From: Ulvibacterium marinum
GTDB taxonomy: Bacteria; Bacteroidota; Bacteroidia; Flavobacteriales; Flavobacteriaceae
Length of the DNA: 64,000 bases
Assembly: GCF_003626755.1 (NCBI RefSeq)
Contig: NZ_RBCJ01000002.1
Location: 806,001 to 870,000, forward strand
Direction: 5' to 3'
Shown: piece after piece, positions 61,342-64,000 of the stretch
Numbering within the stretch: position 1 is the first letter of the stretch
How the letters are laid out: the number at the start of each line of letters is the position of its first letter
Made by a program: the position numbers and the translations under genes
Notes under the pieces: generated by a model
Databases searched by the model: none
Seen by the model: the letters and a program-made list of their open reading frames with translations, nothing else
What the model was told of the DNA's origin: nothing

Positions 61342-62232
61342 TTACTCAATTCTAGCAATATCCACGGCTACCTTTAGTTTACTTTGGCCACTGCCATAAA
61401 CCACACCCTTTAAGGGAGGTACATCGTAGTAGTCCCTGCCCCAACCTACAACAATATGCTGATCCCTGGGAATTTGATTATTCGTCGGATCAAAATCTAC
61501 CCAGCCAAAACCAGGGATAAAAATGGAAAACCAGGCATGGGACGCATCAGCTCCAACCAGTTTCTCCTCACCGGGTGGAGGTAATGTCTCAATATAACCA
61601 CTTATGTATTTAGCCGGTAGGCCCACAGATCTAATGCAGGCAATTGCGATTTGCGCAAAATCTTGGCAAACCCCTTTTTTCTCTTCCATTACTTCACGTA
61701 TGGGAGTAGAAATACTGGTAAAACCCGATACAAAATCGAAATCTGTATAGATTCGCTGCATCAATTCAAAGGCCGCATCAAATACCGAACGATTACTTTG
61801 AAACGACTTTCGGGCATATTCGTGAATACCCGCATCCATTTTTTTTATGAAAATAGATTCCAAAATGTACTGTTTGGCATCCAATATATCTAAATTCGTT
61901 GATTGTAATGACTCAAGGGCGCTTTTCATAGTAACAGATTTACAGGCATCTGAAAAAAAGCCTTCCTGAAATTGAGCGTATTCCCTCTTAATTTGACTCT
62001 TGGTGGTCACCTTAAGTACTTCATGTTCCGTCTGTATGGAGAAACGGGTAATATAATTGCCAAAAAAATCTATCCGTTCCGAAATCTCGGCAGGTTCCGG
62101 TGAAATCTCAATAGTGTAATCCAGCAGTTCCTGTCCTTTGGATTTCCGAGGCCTTAATGTTGCAATATTATGACCATAACTTACCGGTGCATTGTACTGA
62201 TACTTTGTGGTATGGGTTATGTTAAAGAGCAT
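61342..62232 (-). CDS. Transglutaminase-family protein of the ATP-grasp cluster (copy 2)
   Basis: 296 residues from the ATG at 62232; a TTG six bases earlier is less likely. It shows a bacterial transglutaminase N domain (LFNITHTTKYQYNAPVSYGH, LLDYTIEISPEPAEI) and the catalytic residues in KGVCQDFAQIAIACIRSVG, DASHAWFSIFIPGFG and FDPTNN. It is a relative of the copy at 59209, but the strand patterns in the N domain and the surrounding genes differ, so this is an old divergence rather than a recent duplication. Its ATG lies three bases after the stop codon of the ATP-grasp/alpha-E gene upstream, so translation is coupled. Confidence 0.93.
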   Translation of the reverse strand: MLFNITHTTKYQYNAPVSYGHNIATLRPRKSKGQELLDYTIEISPEPAEISERIDFFGNYITRFSIQTEHEVLKVTTKSQIKREYAQFQEGFFSDACKSVTMKSALESLQSTNLDILDAKQYILESIFIKKMDAGIHEYARKSFQSNRSVFDAAFELMQRIYTDFDFVSGFTSISTPIREVMEEKKGVCQDFAQIAIACIRSVGLPAKYISGYIETLPPPGEEKLVGADASHAWFSIFIPGFGWVDFDPTNNQIPRDQHIVVGWGRDYYDVPPLKGVVYGSGQSKLKVAVDIARIE

Positions 62233-62234
62233 GA

Positions 62235-64000
62235 TCAAATGGGGAAAGACTGTGTGAACAATTGATTTTGCTTATCCGTATGATTAAAATAGGTACTGGT
62301 AATTGATTGTGAAGTCTGGTGTAGCAAGTCCGATAGTTCCTCCATCAAAGTGTCCAACGATTCTCTTACAAAATGGTCTTCCGTTCCTGTTTGGGACAAT
62401 GTGGCAGCTTCCGCCAAGCTTAGCTTGGCAAAGGCTTCAAAAACAAACTTTTGATAGCTATTTAAATGGTTGTTATGGTTGGATTGGGGCAAGCGGGCTA
62501 TATCCTTTTGAAGCCTGTTCAGCATATAGGCCAAAGAGCGGGGATAATCCAAGTCAAGAGCAACCAAGTTCAACACATCTTCCAATTGGATATAGGATCG
62601 ATAACTATATCGATAGATATTTAAACTTTCATTACTGATCAGTAGATATTCCAGAAGGTCATATTCGGTGTGGGCGTCATATTTTATAGTTAGAAGAGAA
62701 CGGCATTTGACAATAGTCAACATACTCTGTTCCAACTGTAGACCAATAAAGTAGAGCAACAATCCCTGTTGAATCATTATACTTTCCTCAACGAGGCCCA
62801 TAAATGCGATTAAACGGGTTATCAACTGATTGAGAACCTTGAGAATGCGGTTCATTGAAGGCTGCTCTTCATCCTGGAAAGACTTCCATAATTTTTGAAT
62901 ATCCTCAAAAACACGCCACATATCCGACGACCACAGGTTCCGAATGGTGTAGTACGAATTACTGAACATACCAATGGTATGTGCCAAACTGCCTACCCTA
63001 TCCTTATCCTTGATAACAGAAAGTATTTCCTTGTAGGGATTTTCCATGGCCTGTGGGCCTTTCTCTGCTTTTTCGGCAAATCCGGGATAGGTACCCATCA
63101 AATGGGTCGTGGTTTTTAGAAGGGTCTTAAGTTTTTCCGAATTTGGTTCCTCATTCGGGTTTTGAATCATGCTCAATTGGCGCATCACCATTCGAATAAA
63201 GCGCGCATTTACCAAAGTACGTCCTACATAGCGCCCTGCCCAATAAAGGTTCTCGGCGGTAAGACTGGGAAGATCTTCCAAGCCGGAGGCCGCAATGGAA
63301 GGTCTCTTTTGCCAAAGCCCAATTTTAGCTTCATTTATGGGTTGATCCTCCAATATCCAAAAATCCTTGCTTGTACCTCCACGCTGATTGGAAACCCGGA
63401 TAGTTTCACGACCGGGAGCAACTCGTACCAATCCACCGGGCATAATACTATAATCGTTTTGAGAGGCAATACAAAAGGCCCGTGTCACCAGATTTCTCGG
63501 TTCGAGGGAATCTTTTATAAAGTTGGGAGCCGTGGAAAAACTAATCCGTTCCTGGGCGACAAACCTGTAGGGCCTTTGTTCAATATTCCTTTTTAACGCG
63601 TCCAATTCCTCTGGGTTAAGAAATTCCCCAAAATGGATACTTTCCCTATTGGTACGATCAATTCTCTTTATGACCAATTTGGATAGGTTCTCAAGAACGT
63701 ATTGTTTTTCTTTCTTTTGACCACACCACCAAGAGGCTATCTGTGGTAAGATAAGGTCTTGGTTTAAAAAATATTTGGCAATATTGGGCATGAAGGGAAT
63801 TAATCCAGGATTCTCCATGACACCACTACCAATCGGATTAATAATGGAAACATTTTTTCTCCGGACTACATCCAACAACCCGGCTACGCCCAAATGAGAA
63901 TCTTCGCGCAGTTCCAACGGGTCAGAAAATGCATCGTCTACCCTTCTAAGAACTACATCGATCTGTTTTAGACCTTGTAGGGATTTCATCCAAAGGAATC
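62235..64000 (-). CDS. Fused circularly permuted ATP-grasp/alpha-E protein (5' end cut by window edge)
   Basis: At least 587 residues; the frame is open to the window edge, and the first Met (63989) is inside the domain, since VDVVLRRVDDAFSDPLELRE is a middle motif. The first 230 visible residues are ATP-grasp (SHLGVAGLLDVV, SGVMENPGLIPFMPNIAKYF, LVIKRIDRTNRES, RFVAQERISFS and NQRGGTSKDFWILED). From about residue 240 the alpha-E domain begins with LPSLTAENLYWAGRYVGRTL and runs to near the C-terminus. In the other cluster these two domains are separate genes. The fusion is a natural form and proves the two proteins act together. Its stop overlaps the start region of transglutaminase copy 2. 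Confidence 0.92.
   Translation of the reverse strand, partial: FLWMKSLQGLKQIDVVLRRVDDAFSDPLELREDSHLGVAGLLDVVRRKNVSIINPIGSGVMENPGLIPFMPNIAKYFLNQDLILPQIASWWCGQKKEKQYVLENLSKLVIKRIDRTNRESIHFGEFLNPEELDALKRNIEQRPYRFVAQERISFSTAPNFIKDSLEPRNLVTRAFCIASQNDYSIMPGGLVRVAPGRETIRVSNQRGGTSKDFWILEDQPINEAKIGLWQKRPSIAASGLEDLPSLTAENLYWAGRYVGRTLVNARFIRMVMRQLSMIQNPNEEPNSEKLKTLLKTTTHLMGTYPGFAEKAEKGPQAMENPYKEILSVIKDKDRVGSLAHTIGMFSNSYYTIRNLWSSDMWRVFEDIQKLWKSFQDEEQPSMNRILKVLNQLITRLIAFMGLVEESIMIQQGLLLYFIGLQLEQSMLTIVKCRSLLTIKYDAHTEYDLLEYLLISNESLNIYRYSYRSYIQLEDVLNLVALDLDYPRSLAYMLNRLQKDIARLPQSNHNNHLNSYQKFVFEAFAKLSLAEAATLSQTGTEDHFVRESLDTLMEELSDLLHQTSQSITSTYFNHTDKQNQLFTQSFPI

Noticed and set aside
1-64000. Search for insertion sequences, prophage genes, integrases, toxin-antitoxin or restriction genes
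   Set aside because: Apart from the small GIY-YIG gene no such protein was recognised on either strand, so mobile-element calls are not supported.

Overview
The window looks like a chromosomal stretch from a marine-type member of the Flavobacteriaceae (Bacteroidota). Several independent signs agree. Bacteroidota-style -7 boxes of the form TAnnTTTG sit in front of many genes. A giant surface protein ends in a type IX secretion (gliding-type, type B) C-terminal domain and is followed by a PorP/SprF partner. Other signs are an endonuclease III without an iron-sulfur cluster, a BatA-type protein next to a degenerate dihydroorotase, DUF4834, and a likely sulfonolipid (capnine) gene pair. No phage, transposase, plasmid or CRISPR genes were seen. 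The exact genus cannot be told from the sequence alone.

Layout. 1-7.2 kb: an esterase cut by the window edge, a secreted M28 peptidase with a ConA-like partner, a membrane-tethered HTH protein, a GNAT enzyme, a small outer-membrane barrel and a DUF1801 protein. 7.7-16.2 kb: a 2536-residue adhesin built from four (Ig-like + seven VCBS/FG-GAP repeat) modules, five HYR-like repeats and a T9SS tail, plus its PorP partner; this block is visibly richer in G+C than its surroundings. 16.3-17.0 kb: tRNA-Ser(UGA) fused in frame to a GIY-YIG nuclease gene and flanked by a broken 5' copy and a broken 3' copy of the same tRNA, arranged as if a unit carrying nuclease plus replacement tRNA had inserted into a resident tRNA-Ser. 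17.2-31.3 kb: a TPR regulator, a fatty-acid hydroxylase, an M43 protease, a glycosyltransferase, BatA-like protein, pseudo-dihydroorotase, small membrane proteins, hydrolases, bcp and nth. 31.3-33.2 kb: a tandem duplication of ECF sigma factor plus a 47-residue unannotated protein. 33.4-44.9 kb: uvrA, an AT-rich lipoprotein/HExxH pair, an Arg-rich secreted protein behind a possible sigma-54 promoter, and a flippase/glycosyltransferase/YfhO operon. 45-56.4 kb: an outer-membrane protein with a Lys-rich tail, an acyltransferase-like protein, the candidate capnine pair, a prolyl-oligopeptidase, ybaB, YegP-like, threonine aldolase and a large secreted metalloprotease.

56.6-64 kb holds two versions of one poorly understood system on either side of prfB: separate genes for a circularly permuted ATP-grasp enzyme, an alpha-E protein and a transglutaminase on the plus strand, and a second transglutaminase beside a fused ATP-grasp/alpha-E gene (cut by the window end) on the minus strand. 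prfB itself shows the classic programmed +1 frameshift. The most rewarding targets are the tRNA-Ser/GIY-YIG locus, the paired ATP-grasp/alpha-E loci, the tandem sigma/small-protein module and the four-propeller adhesin.
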